This document shows positions 26,246-34,090 of a DNA stretch of 64,000 bases, one piece after another (positions within the stretch are counted from its first letter, which is position 1; each line of letters begins with the position of its first letter). The position numbers were made by a program, and so were the translations under genes. The stretch lies in NCBI GenBank assembly GCA_029906985.1, contig JARYMT010000001.1:235128-299127 (forward strand), given 5' to 3'. This stretch comes from Microgenomates group bacterium (GTDB lineage: Bacteria > Patescibacteriota > Microgenomatia > UBA1406 > GWC2-37-13). The notes under the pieces were generated by a model. That model did no database searches. It saw only the letters and a list, made by a program, of their open reading frames with translations, and was not told the DNA's origin.

Positions 26246-26385
26246 ACCCCCTTTTTTAATCCACCTTCGCGGAATTCCCCAATCACTAGATTGTTAGATG
26301 AATAGCTATTTTCCGCTTCGGCGGATTTCAACTCCGAAAATGCGTTTTTAAAGATTTCCCGACCGTTAGGTCGTGGGAGTTTCAA
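26246..26385. other. palindrome-rich structured segment (possible RNA element)
   Basis: In about 140 bases there are three perfect hairpins with 4-base loops: CAATC-ACTA-GATTG (26280-26293), TCCGC-TTCG-GCGGA (26312-26325) and CGACC-GTTA-GGTCG (26360-26373). A 6-bp pairing AACTCC (26330-26335) with GGAGTT (26376-26381) encloses the last one. The middle hairpin reads as an extra-stable C(UUCG)G tetraloop on the plus strand. GC content is clearly above the surroundings. It sits as leader of the minus-strand gene at 26238. Candidates are a cis-acting RNA, a compound REP element or a remnant of an IS200/IS605-type element end; none can be settled here. Confidence 0.5.
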
Positions 26386-26386
26386 T

Positions 26387-26929
26387 TTATTTTTCCATCT
26401 GCATCATTTCCTGTAATTTGTCTAAATCCTGAAATTTTACATCAGTTGGCGGTTGGAAAACACTGTCAGAAAAGTTTTCTTTTTGACAACTGGCTTTCAT
26501 TTTTTCCATTTGTTCGATGTATTTTTCCGGATCCTCAACCGTGGTTTTTTCTTGAGTAGTTTGCTCTGGAAGATTTTTTATTGTCATTACCATTCCTTGT
26601 TTTGTTTTATCATCCCAAGAATACATTTTTCCATTAACAAAGATTGTTTCTGTTTTTTGATTATTATTTTCAATGGTTGATCTGATTTTATCTTTTCCTT
26701 TAACAAAACTAGTGACTTTTCCGCCATCAGGTATTTCATAAGTACATTTAATACTGGTGTTTGTGGCAATTAAGTCTTTTATTCCCTGGACAATATTTTT
26801 TGATGTTTGATTAACAATATTTTTTTCTGATGTTTGGGTATTAGGCGGTTGGCCTTTTTGATTTTTTAGTAATATCAAACCAAAAACGACGATTAAAACA
26901 ACAATTACAACAGGCAGAATTTTTTTCAT
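26387..26929 (-). CDS. membrane-anchored protein with LolA-like small domain
   Basis: About 181 residues from ATG 26929, preferred because it directly precedes the anchor MKKILPVVIVVLIVVFGLIL. After a Gln/Thr-rich linker, the domain (about 50-160) reads IKCTYEIPDGGKVTSFVKGK, KTETIFVNGKMYSWDD and MVMTIKNLP, with a further Cys near ASCQKENF. This reads like beta-sheet proteins that track a reporter value or lipid (LolA/DUF4412-like). The protein at 36125-36721 shares the same pattern. Function unknown. Confidence 0.55.
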   Translation of the reverse strand: MKKILPVVIVVLIVVFGLILLKNQKGQPPNTQTSEKNIVNQTSKNIVQGIKDLIATNTSIKCTYEIPDGGKVTSFVKGKDKIRSTIENNNQKTETIFVNGKMYSWDDKTKQGMVMTIKNLPEQTTQEKTTVEDPEKYIEQMEKMKASCQKENFSDSVFQPPTDVKFQDLDKLQEMMQMEK

Positions 26930-27016
26930 ATGTGTTTTTAAATTTTTAACTTCTATAATTATAGTATATTTATTAGTCGATTCAATTTTTATAAAAAAAG
27001 AAAGGAGGTGAAAAAT

Positions 27017-27400
27017 ATGGTAGGTTATCATACAAACATCGAAAGCGAAACATTACAAAATAGTTATTTTCGAAAAGTTTTATTTACTGGAAAATATAGT
27101 CAGTTAGTAGTAATGTCTTTAAAGCCGGGTGAGGAGATTGGTGATGAAGTTCATGAAACAGTTGACCAGTTTTTTAGAATTGAACAGGGTCAAGCAAAAT
27201 TTGTGGTTAATGGTGAAGAAACCGTTGTTTCTGAAGATGAGGTTTTTATTGTCCCAGCTGGCGCAAGACATAATGTGATAAACACCGGCGATAAAGATCT
27301 AAAACTTTACACGATTTACTCGCCGCCAAATCATCCAGACGGCACAGTCCACAAGACAAAACAAGAAGCAGAGGAGTATGAAAAAGAACACCATCATTAA
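27017..27400 (+). CDS. cupin-domain protein
   Basis: 127 residues starting at ATG 27017, placed by an ideal Shine-Dalgarno sequence AAAGGAGGTG at 27001-27010. Cupin motif 1 is EEIGDEVHETVDQFFRIEQG and motif 2 is IVPAGARHNVINTGDKDLKL, which supply His/Glu metal ligands. The tail is rich in His and Glu (EEYEKEHHH). Such single-domain cupins range from isomerases to metal-binding regulators. It is divergent from the anchored protein gene at 26929 and convergent with the phosphodiesterase gene. Confidence 0.85.
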   Translation: MVGYHTNIESETLQNSYFRKVLFTGKYSQLVVMSLKPGEEIGDEVHETVDQFFRIEQGQAKFVVNGEETVVSEDEVFIVPAGARHNVINTGDKDLKLYTIYSPPNHPDGTVHKTKQEAEEYEKEHHH

Positions 27401-27404
27401 ATTT

Positions 27405-27929
27405 TTAAAGTTTTATGATTTTTCCTTGATTAGTTTTTGTTTCGTATAAAGCAAGAGTTTTGCTTTGGGTAATTTTTCCAAAAGCATAACCAGCAGTTGA
27501 GCCGGGATTAATATGTAAAGTCTTACCAAAGGTTTCAATTATGGCTTGATGGGTATGACCAGTAAAAACCGCGTCATAAATTTGAGATTTAATTAAAGCG
27601 TTAGTTAAGATATTATTTGATCCATGATAAACGACAATTTTTCTTTTATCTACTTCTAATTCAAAAGTTTCTTTATAAAACTCAATCTTCCAGTTTTCTT
27701 TTTCTTTTCTTTGAAAAAATCTGAAATAATCGCCTTCATTATTTCCAAAAACTGATTTTATAGGAATGGTTAATTTTGGTTTAAGAGTATAAATAAACTG
27801 AGGGACAAAAGGCGAAACCCAGTCGCCGCAATGGATAATTAAATTAACTTTTTCTTTTTGAAATATCTTAACTGCTTTTTCAAGACTTTCAAGCTGATCA
27901 TGAGTATCGGAAATTATGCCGATTTTCAT
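27405..27929 (-). CDS. YfcE/MJ0936-type metallophosphoesterase
   Basis: 174 residues with the full dimetal set: MKIGIISDTHDQLESL, IIHCGDWVSPF, VFGNNEGDYF, VVYHGSNN, VFTGHTHQAI and HINPGSTAGYAFG. This matches the YfcE/MJ0936 group of phosphodiesterases, which cleave phosphodiester model substrates in vitro. The in vivo substrate is not known for most members. Confidence 0.9.
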   Translation of the reverse strand: MKIGIISDTHDQLESLEKAVKIFQKEKVNLIIHCGDWVSPFVPQFIYTLKPKLTIPIKSVFGNNEGDYFRFFQRKEKENWKIEFYKETFELEVDKRKIVVYHGSNNILTNALIKSQIYDAVFTGHTHQAIIETFGKTLHINPGSTAGYAFGKITQSKTLALYETKTNQGKIIKL

Positions 27930-28039
27930 ATTTTTTATTATATAAGATTTTAAAAATTATTAAATGAAAGAAAATTTTTTAAAAATTGTATTAATTAATA
28001 GAGTTAAAAATTTTATTAATCTGAAAGGGGGTGAAAAAA

Positions 28040-28390
28040 ATGAAAAAAACAGTCATAACCGCAGGAGTTTTAGCTTTAGTTTTCGGGGTTGTTTTTGCTT
28101 CAAAAACATTGGCTTATCGAGGTGATCCAAACGTTCGTGGTCCAAACTGCACTGATGAGCAGTATAAAGCAGTCCAAACAGCAATTGAAAAAAAAGACTA
28201 TAATACCTGGAAAAAACTAATGGGTGATCGGGGGATTGCCAGAAAAATTGACAATCAGGCAGAGTTTAATAAATTTGTGGAAATGAGAAAGTTAATGCTT
28301 CAGGGGAAAACCACTGAGGCGGCAAAAATAAGAGCTGAGTTAGGTTTGGGTCAAGGACAAGGTCGAGGTTTTGGGTATAATAGAAAATAA
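28040..28390 (+). CDS. small secreted protein upstream of ECF sigma factor
   Basis: About 116 residues from ATG 28040, placed by a strong Shine-Dalgarno sequence AAAGGGGGTG (28024-28033). There is a signal peptide-like start MKKTVITAGVLALVFGVVFA with a likely cleavage after SKTLA. The mature part is charged and helical (YKAVQTAIEKKDYNTWKKLM, FVEMRKLMLQGKTTEAAKIR) and ends in a Gly/Gln/Arg tail. The layout resembles periplasmic stress proteins encoded beside ECF sigma factors. The sigma factor gene starts 89 bases downstream. Confidence 0.6.
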   Translation: MKKTVITAGVLALVFGVVFASKTLAYRGDPNVRGPNCTDEQYKAVQTAIEKKDYNTWKKLMGDRGIARKIDNQAEFNKFVEMRKLMLQGKTTEAAKIRAELGLGQGQGRGFGYNRK

Positions 28391-28479
28391 AAAAAATTTT
28401 CAGCCGGCCGGCGAAAGAAAATTAAAAATTTTTTATTGTTTCAAATGTTAGGATTTAAAGTTTAAAGATTATTTTATTT

Positions 28480-29025
28480 ATGAATTACAAAAACCTATCA
28501 GATGAAAAAATAGTTGAAGAAGTAATAAAGAATAAAGAAGTTTTTGCTGAAATTATTGATCGTTATCGGGATAAAATTTTAAGGTATATTTTTTATCTGG
28601 TTGGTAATAAAAAAGACGCTGAAGATATTGCCCAAGAAGTTTTTATTAAAGTTTATGTTAATCTTTTAGGATTTAACAAAAAATTAAAATTTTCCAGCTG
28701 GCTTTTTCGAATTGCTCATAATGAAGCAGTTAATTTTTTAAAAAAGAAAAAAATTAATTTAAACTTTGATGAAAGAGTTTATAAGATAGATAGTGAAAAA
28801 GATATTGAAGAGGATTTTTCCAAAAAAGAAATAGAAAAGACAGTTAAAAATTGTTTAACCGAATTACCGGTTATTTACCGAGAGGTTGTTGATCTATATT
28901 ATTTTGAAAATTTATCATATGAGGAAATTTCTGATGTGTTAAAAGTTCCAGCCGGGACAGTGGCGATAAGACTTTCCCGAGCAAAAAAAATCTTAAAAAA
29001 CATATGCCAAAATCAAAAGATCTAA
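28480..29025 (+). CDS. ECF-family RNA polymerase sigma factor
   Basis: 181 residues with region 2 (FAEIIDRYRDKILRYIFYLV, then KDAEDIAQEVFIKVYVNL, where DAEDIAQEVF is the core-binding helix) and region 4 (LPVIYREVVDLYYFENLSYE then EISDVLKVPAGTVAIRLSRA, the helix-turn-helix that binds -35 DNA). A linker of about 40 residues joins them. No extra domain. The following membrane protein gene overlaps its last 22 bases, the usual position of a cognate anti-sigma factor. Confidence 0.92.
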   Translation: MNYKNLSDEKIVEEVIKNKEVFAEIIDRYRDKILRYIFYLVGNKKDAEDIAQEVFIKVYVNLLGFNKKLKFSSWLFRIAHNEAVNFLKKKKINLNFDERVYKIDSEKDIEEDFSKKEIEKTVKNCLTELPVIYREVVDLYYFENLSYEEISDVLKVPAGTVAIRLSRAKKILKNICQNQKI

Positions 29026-29498
29026 AAAACAAATTAATGGAAGAGATTAAAAGTGAAAAAATTAAGATGAAACCGCGCTGGCATTTTATTTTAGGGTCAA
29101 TTTTTCTTTTTTTTGGGACAGTGGCGGCAACAATTTCTTCAATTTTCATTTTTAATCTTTTATTTTTTTTACTAAGAAAACATTATGGTCCAATGTATCA
29201 TTATCGGTTACAGTTGATTTTATCTAATTTTCCTTGGTGGTTTTTAGTTTTGGCGGTTCTAGGGATAGTTGCCGGAATCAAATTACTTAAAAATTATGAT
29301 TTCTCCTATAAAAAAAATTTTTTACTAATAGTTATCGGTTATATTTTAGTAATTATTTTATCGGCGTTTATTATTGATTATTTAAATCTTAATAAATTCT
29401 TTTTTCGTCCTGGTTGGCGAAGATTTTATTTACCAGAAAAAAATTTTAATAAAGATTTTCAACCCGGTTTAAGACAAAATAGTTGGCGGTGGAGATGA
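29004..29498 (+). CDS. membrane protein, possible anti-sigma factor
   Basis: 164 residues: a short charged cytoplasmic N-terminus (MPKSKDLKNKLMEEIKSEKI), then three transmembrane helices (about 30-56, 75-92, 106-124) and a Trp/Arg-rich C-terminus (WRRFYLPEKNFN, NSWRWR). The start overlaps the sigma factor gene by 22 bases, pointing to translational coupling. The N-terminus is too short for a standard zinc anti-sigma domain. The anti-sigma role is inferred from position only. Confidence 0.5.
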   Translation: MPKSKDLKNKLMEEIKSEKIKMKPRWHFILGSIFLFFGTVAATISSIFIFNLLFFLLRKHYGPMYHYRLQLILSNFPWWFLVLAVLGIVAGIKLLKNYDFSYKKNFLLIVIGYILVIILSAFIIDYLNLNKFFFRPGWRRFYLPEKNFNKDFQPGLRQNSWRWR

Positions 29499-29570
29499 TT
29501 TTTTTATTAAACTAATTCAAATTCTTTTTTTAATACATTTAATTTTGAGAATTATTATAATTTTAATAAA

Positions 29571-29648
29571 ATGAAAAAATATTTTCTCTTTTTACTGATT
29601 GCTTTATTTTTATTTGCGGTTATTTTTTTAGTTGTTAAAAAAAATTAA
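29571..29648 (+). pseudogene. detached N-terminal anchor of the PEBP protein (in-frame stop)
   Basis: ATG 29571 opens 25 codons for MKKYFLFLLIALFLFAVIFL and VVKKN, then TAA at 29646-29648. The same frame continues without another stop (KEKPLKVSQFKSMIKIQS) straight into the PEBP domain that starts at 29685. One base change (for example AAA or GAA to TAA) would therefore convert a membrane-anchored PEBP protein into this arrangement. Readthrough, strain variation and assembly error are all possible. Confidence 0.5.
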
Positions 29649-29684
29649 AAAGAAAAACCATTAAAAGTTTCTCAATTTAAATCT

Positions 29685-30125
29685 ATGATAAAAATTCAAA
29701 GCGTGGCTTTTAAAAATGGGGAAATGATTCCGGTAAAATATACTTGCAAAGGTGAAGATATAAATCCACCGCTTATTATTGAAAATGTGCCGCCTAATGC
29801 AAAAAGTTTAGTTTTGATTGTTGATGATCCTGATGCGCCGATGGGAACTTTTACCCATTGGCTTTTATGGAATATTGATCCGAAAATAAAGGAAATAAAA
29901 GAAAATTCTGTACCAGCTGATGCTATTATAGGAACTAATGATTTTGGAAAAACCGCATATGGAGGACCATGTCCACCTTCTGGAGTCCACCGTTATTATT
30001 TTAAAGTTTATGCTTTAAATACAGTTTTGGATTTACCAGCTGGAGCAAATCGTTCTCAACTGGAAAAAGCAATCGAAGGTTATATTTTGGATTACGGAGA
30101 GCTAATGGGAAAATTTAGTAAGTAA
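29685..30125 (+). CDS. YbhB/YbcL-type PEBP (Raf kinase inhibitor-like) protein
   Basis: 146 residues from ATG 29685. Conserved blocks of bacterial phosphatidylethanolamine-binding-like proteins are visible: FKNGEMIPVKYTCKGEDINP, LVLIVDDPDAPMGTFTHWLL, FGKTAYGGPCPPSGVHRYYF (ligand-binding loop) and FKVYALNTVLDLP. Biochemical role in bacteria is unclear. An in-frame upstream segment encodes a membrane anchor but is cut off by a stop codon at 29646. Confidence 0.9.
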   Translation: MIKIQSVAFKNGEMIPVKYTCKGEDINPPLIIENVPPNAKSLVLIVDDPDAPMGTFTHWLLWNIDPKIKEIKENSVPADAIIGTNDFGKTAYGGPCPPSGVHRYYFKVYALNTVLDLPAGANRSQLEKAIEGYILDYGELMGKFSK

Positions 30126-30129
30126 TAAA

Positions 30130-30996
30130 TTAAAGATAAATTTCCACCCAATGTGGATCAACTTCAACGGTTAGATCAAGATATACTTTTTTACCTGTTG
30201 CTAGGCTGATTTCTTTTCTGGCATATGAGCCGATTTCTTTGATTTTTCGGCCTTTTGCGCCAATAAGCATACCTTTGTATCTTTCATTATTAGTCAAAAT
30301 TCTGGCTTTAATATACATTACGCCATTTTCTCGCTCGCTAATTTCATCAACAATAGCTGTTGTTGTATAAGGAATTTCTTCACCCATCATTAAAAAAACT
30401 TTTTCCCGAATTAACTCGGCAATAAAATTTTTGGCGTCAAGATTCAAAACTGGATATGGATTAAGATTTTTGGTTTTTTTGTCTTCTTTAACTTCAGGGA
30501 GAAGTTGAAAAACCCGATCAATTAAAGGTTTAATATGAAGTTTTTTTAAGGCGGAAATTTGAAAGACATCGGGAAATTCCTCTTCTAAAAATTTGTATTG
30601 TGGTAAATAACTTTTTTCTTGGATATCAATTTTATTAATGACTAAAATTTTTGGTTTTTTAATTTGTCTAACCAAACCAAGAACTCTGGCTTCTTCAAAA
30701 TCACGTTTTCTTGTATGATCAATCATATACAAAGCAACATCAACCTCTTCATTTAAAGCCTGAAGGGTTTTTTTATTTATTTTTTCTGAAAGATTGTCTT
30801 CGGTTTTTTTCATAATTCCCGGCGTATCGATAAAAATTATTTCTCCTTTTTCGTTTTGGTAGATTGCTTTGATAGCAAAACGAGTGGTTTGGGGTTTGGG
30901 TGAGGTGATTGCGACTTTTTGGCCTATAACATTGTTTAAAAAAGTTGATTTGCCGACATTTGGCCGGCCAATAAGCAAAACATTACCTTGTTTCAT
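30130..30996 (-). CDS. era: GTPase Era
   Basis: 288 residues. The G domain has G1 GRPNVGKST (10-18), G2 SPKPQTTRF, G3 FIDTPGI, G4 VINKIDI and G5 ISALK. The C-terminal KH domain has LIREKVFLMMGEEIPYTTTA, MLIGAKGRKIKEIGSYARKE and VYLDLTVEVDPHW. Era binds the 3' end of 16S rRNA and helps assemble the 30S subunit. It is divergent from tRNA-Gln, and its 3' end is 4 bases from the PEBP gene end (convergent). Confidence 0.97.
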   Translation of the reverse strand: MKQGNVLLIGRPNVGKSTFLNNVIGQKVAITSPKPQTTRFAIKAIYQNEKGEIIFIDTPGIMKKTEDNLSEKINKKTLQALNEEVDVALYMIDHTRKRDFEEARVLGLVRQIKKPKILVINKIDIQEKSYLPQYKFLEEEFPDVFQISALKKLHIKPLIDRVFQLLPEVKEDKKTKNLNPYPVLNLDAKNFIAELIREKVFLMMGEEIPYTTTAIVDEISERENGVMYIKARILTNNERYKGMLIGAKGRKIKEIGSYARKEISLATGKKVYLDLTVEVDPHWVEIYL

Positions 30997-31037
30997 GGTT
31001 TAATTTTATCAGACAAGTTTGATAAAATATAGATACT

Positions 31038-31111
31038 TGCGGGGTCGTCTAATGGTAGGACAGCAGCCTTTGGAGCTGCTTGTCTTGGTTCGAATCCAAG
31101 CCCCGCAGCCA
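31038..31111 (+). tRNA. tRNA-Gln (anticodon TTG), CCA encoded
   Basis: The acceptor stem is TGCGGGG with CCCCGCA, the D stem GTC/GAC, and the anticodon stem GCAGC/GCTGC around loop CTTTGGA with anticodon TTG at 31070-31072. The T arm is CTTGG-TTCGAAT-CCAAG, the discriminator is G, and CCA is encoded at 31109-31111. A TATAGA at 31028-31033 may be its -10 box. Unlike tRNA-Lys in this window, its CCA end is genomic. Confidence 0.96.
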
Positions 31112-31319
31112 GTAAGAAGAAGAATAGAGAAAATCATTTAACGATAAAAAATTGGTTGTCAACCTCACCTCTCGCCAAAATTTAAATAACAAAGCAAAAA
31201 AGAATTAGAAATCAATTTTGTATTACTTCAACAATCTTTTTTGCCCTTTGGGGGACAAAGAATTTTTATTTTAAAAAACAAAAAAGTTGAGGAATTAATT
31301 CCGTAGTATAATTTATAAA

Positions 31320-32468
31320 ATGAAAAAAAAGACTAATTTACTTTTGCTAGGAATGATATTGATAATTTATCTAATGATTCTATTTCTTTTTAAGCGACAA
31401 ATTTTTACTTATAAATTTAACAAAAAGTTAATTGATCGATATTTTTGTTCACAGGATATCCCTTATGAGCCAAACTGTCGAAGAGTTTGGCTTTCTGACG
31501 AAGAGCTACATATCGCCGCAGGATATCTTTATGCCAAAGGGAGTGATCCGGCGGTGATCGACTTCCAGCATCCCCCTTTGATTGCTTATTTATATGGGTT
31601 CTCTATTTTATTTTTTAACAATCCTTATTATTTAGAAATTTTTTTTGGTTTATTATTTTTGAGTTTAATTTATTTGCTGGGGCTAAAAATTTTTAAATCA
31701 AAATTAGTATCAACCATTGGTTGTTTATTGTTGCTTATTGATCCTTTATTTATCGATCTTTCTTCACAAGCTTCTTATGAATTAGGACAGGCAGTTTTTT
31801 TATTAATGTATTTGATTTTAATGGTTTTTTATAAAAAAAACTTTGTTTTACCGGGAATTGCTTTAGGGTTGTTGTGTGCTTCTAAATTTTGGGGGGCAGC
31901 TGTTTTTTTTGTTGGGATTACTGCTTTATATAAAATAATAAATAAAGAATTTAATCTAAAAATATTTTTTTACCATTTATTAATAGCTTTTTTTACTTTC
32001 TCTTTGACTTATTTAAAATCTTTTTTAAACCAAAAATTTCTTTTTAATATTGTTTTTTTTCAATTAAAGATCTTAAAATATTGGATTCAGCATTCGATTA
32101 CTAATATTCCTTTCGCTTCTTTAGTTTTATTTACCACGGGATTTTTTAAAAGTTGGTGGGGGAATTATGAGATATTAAGAAGCCACGTCTGGAGCATAAT
32201 TTGGCCGATAAGCTTAATATCTTCTTTTTATGTCGGAATTAAAAATTTAATTAAAAATAAAACGCTGACAAAAATTGTTTTCTTTTCAATAATCCCCTTG
32301 TTATATCTTATATATCTTGGGGTTCAGGCGCCCTTTCCCCGCTATTTTATTTTAATACTTCCTTTTTGTTATTTATCATTCGCTTATAGTTTAAGTCTGA
32401 AAATAAAATCAAAAAAGATTAAACCAGTCTTTAAAAATATAATATATTTTATTGAGGGGATTAAATAG
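31320..32468 (+). CDS. multi-pass membrane protein, GT-C/PMT-like
   Basis: 382 residues with about eight hydrophobic segments. After the first helix (about 6-24) comes an extracytoplasmic loop with DEELHIAAGYLYAKGSDPAV and DFQHPPLIAYLYGF. The acidic E/D plus HPPL pattern is typical of PMT_2/ArnT-type GT-C glycosyltransferases that use polyprenyl-phosphate sugars. It is shorter than full-length enzymes (450-550 residues) and lacks a soluble C-terminal domain. TATAAT at 31307-31312 lies 7 bases before the ATG, suggesting a leaderless transcript. Function is a reasonable guess, not certain. Confidence 0.65.
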   Translation: MKKKTNLLLLGMILIIYLMILFLFKRQIFTYKFNKKLIDRYFCSQDIPYEPNCRRVWLSDEELHIAAGYLYAKGSDPAVIDFQHPPLIAYLYGFSILFFNNPYYLEIFFGLLFLSLIYLLGLKIFKSKLVSTIGCLLLLIDPLFIDLSSQASYELGQAVFLLMYLILMVFYKKNFVLPGIALGLLCASKFWGAAVFFVGITALYKIINKEFNLKIFFYHLLIAFFTFSLTYLKSFLNQKFLFNIVFFQLKILKYWIQHSITNIPFASLVLFTTGFFKSWWGNYEILRSHVWSIIWPISLISSFYVGIKNLIKNKTLTKIVFFSIIPLLYLIYLGVQAPFPRYFILILPFCYLSFAYSLSLKIKSKKIKPVFKNIIYFIEGIK

Positions 32469-32715
32469 TTTTTTATCAAATTTAAAATCAAATGAAAATA
32501 ATCGGCTACCGGACGCCAACTTGGTTTAAAATCAAATCAAGAAATAAACTGCTTAAAATTAAAACACAAAAAAGAAGCCAAAGTTATAATTCAAATTTTA
32601 AAGCTTAAAATTGCTCCAGAACCATAGTTTTGTCGCTTATAATCGATCGACTTTATCTAAATGATTCTGGTACAATTAAACCGGCCTTTTTATTAATAAT
32701 TAAAATTTTTAATTT

Positions 32716-33207
32716 ATGGTTAATAAAAAAACTGAAGAAAATCAAAAAGAAGCCTGTCCAAAATGTGGTTCATTGCTTTCAGAAATCATCACAACCAAAA
32801 GCGGAAGAAGGCTACAACGATGTTCTGCCGGCAAATGGAATAAAGAAACAAAAAAAGTAGAGGGATGTAATTATATTAAGTGGTTGCCATTCGAACCACA
32901 GGTTTTAGAAGAAAAGTGTCCTAAATGTGGTGCCCCTCTTCTTCTGAATATTACCCGATTTGGTAAACGGATGAAAAAATGTTCTACCAACAGCTGGGAC
33001 GCCAAGACTCGAACTGCCTCGGGTTGTGATTATGTCGAATGGATTAAGGGTACAAGCGAGGAACTTGAAGAAAAATGTCCCAAATGCGGTAGTCAATTAT
33101 TGATGGTTACGACGGCATCAGGAAAAAAACTAAAAAAATGTTCAACTAACAAGTGGGATAGTAAAAACAGGGTAGCGGTTGGTTGCGATTATATTGAGTG
33201 GTTATAA
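32716..33207 (+). CDS. triple topoisomerase-type zinc-ribbon protein
   Basis: 163 residues made almost entirely of three tandem zinc ribbons of about 50 residues, each of the form CPKCG - basic strand - CS - K/W - GC(N/D)Y(I/V)xW. They start at C14, at about C70 and at about C121 and end in YIKWL, YVEWI and YIEWL. This is the zinc-finger module found at the C-terminus of bacterial topoisomerase I, here standing alone without the catalytic part. It likely binds single-stranded nucleic acid. The PD-(D/E)XK nuclease gene follows 13 bases later, suggesting a functional pair. Confidence 0.8.
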   Translation: MVNKKTEENQKEACPKCGSLLSEIITTKSGRRLQRCSAGKWNKETKKVEGCNYIKWLPFEPQVLEEKCPKCGAPLLLNITRFGKRMKKCSTNSWDAKTRTASGCDYVEWIKGTSEELEEKCPKCGSQLLMVTTASGKKLKKCSTNKWDSKNRVAVGCDYIEWL

Positions 33208-33220
33208 TAATTATATCAAT

Positions 33221-34090
33221 ATGAGTGAAGACAAATATACCGCCGTCTGGGTTTCTTATAGTTCGATTACTGATTTTTTAACTTGTCCTCGGTTATATTA
33301 TCTAAAAAATATTTATCGTGATCCCAAAACTGGTCATAAAATCAAAATTATTAATCCGCCTTTAGCTTTGGGACAGGCAATCCACGAAGTAATTGAAGAA
33401 ATTTCTCTCTTACCAAAAGACGAACGTTTTAACCAGCCGCTGATGGAAAGATTAGAAAGGGTTTGGAAAAAAATCAGCGGCAGAAGAGGTGGATTCATCG
33501 ATATTGAATCAGAACTAAAATATAAAAGAAGAGCTGAATTAATGATTAACCGGATAATTAAAAATCCAGGTCCGCTCAAAAATTTAGCAGTTAAAATTAA
33601 TCAAGAAACTCCTTATTTTTGGTTATCAAAAGAAGATAATATTATTTTATGCGGCAAAATAGACTGGTTGGAATATCTGCCGGATACTGACAGTGTCCAT
33701 ATTATTGATTTCAAGACCAGCAAAAACGAGGAAAGTCCGGACTCTTTACAGCTATCTATTTATTATTTACTGGCTGTCAATTGTCAACGTCACCCGGTTA
33801 GCAAAGCCAGCTATTGGTATTTGGAAAGAAGTAACGAAATGGTAGAAAAACCCTTGCCAAATTTAAAAAAATCACAAGAAAAGATTTTGGCAATGGCTAA
33901 ACAAATAAAATTAGCTCGGCAACTTGAAAGATTTAAATGTTCCCATAAAAATGGCTGTTCTGCCTGCCAGCCGTTCGAAAAAATTTTAAGAGGCGAAGCA
34001 GAATTTGTTGGTATTGATGAATTAAGAAGCGATATTTATGTTTTGGATAAAACCGATGAAGAAAGAAAAAAAGCCAGTATTATTCTTTAA
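33221..34090 (+). CDS. PD-(D/E)XK nuclease, RecB/Cas4-like, with likely Fe-S cluster
   Basis: 289 residues from ATG 33221. The N-terminus YSSITDFLTCPRLYYLKNIY carries C22 and the common RecB/Cas4 start, followed by LALGQAIHEVIEE (motif His). The catalytic core is LCGKIDWLEY (D148) and HIIDFKTSK (D163, K165), with QLSIYYLL as motif QxxxY. Three Cys near the C-terminus (C240, C246, C249 in FKCSHKNGCSACQPF) together with C22 fit the 4Fe-4S staple of Cas4/AddB nucleases. No CRISPR array or cas1/cas2 is in the window, so it is a stand-alone nuclease, probably in DNA repair. 4-base convergent overlap at its end. Confidence 0.85.
   Translation: MSEDKYTAVWVSYSSITDFLTCPRLYYLKNIYRDPKTGHKIKIINPPLALGQAIHEVIEEISLLPKDERFNQPLMERLERVWKKISGRRGGFIDIESELKYKRRAELMINRIIKNPGPLKNLAVKINQETPYFWLSKEDNIILCGKIDWLEYLPDTDSVHIIDFKTSKNEESPDSLQLSIYYLLAVNCQRHPVSKASYWYLERSNEMVEKPLPNLKKSQEKILAMAKQIKLARQLERFKCSHKNGCSACQPFEKILRGEAEFVGIDELRSDIYVLDKTDEERKKASIIL

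Noticed and set aside
26239..26385. Upstream extension of the 25810-26238 gene starting at 26385
   Set aside because: The extension is made of palindromes, and a strong Shine-Dalgarno site sits just before the ATG at 26238, which directly precedes a membrane anchor.
31112..31319. Possible gene remnant downstream of tRNA-Gln
   Set aside because: Only short frames with frequent stops and one weak hairpin on the minus strand; nothing supportable.
32492..32608. 38-codon open frame in the gap before the zinc-ribbon gene
   Set aside because: Very Lys/Asn-rich, low complexity, no ribosome-binding site or promoter; likely chance in A/T-rich DNA. The rest of this 247-base gap shows no feature.
33221..34090. 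Cas4 as part of a CRISPR-Cas system
   Set aside because: No repeat-spacer array and no cas1, cas2 or effector genes anywhere in the window; the nuclease fits the wider RecB/AddB/Cas4 group.
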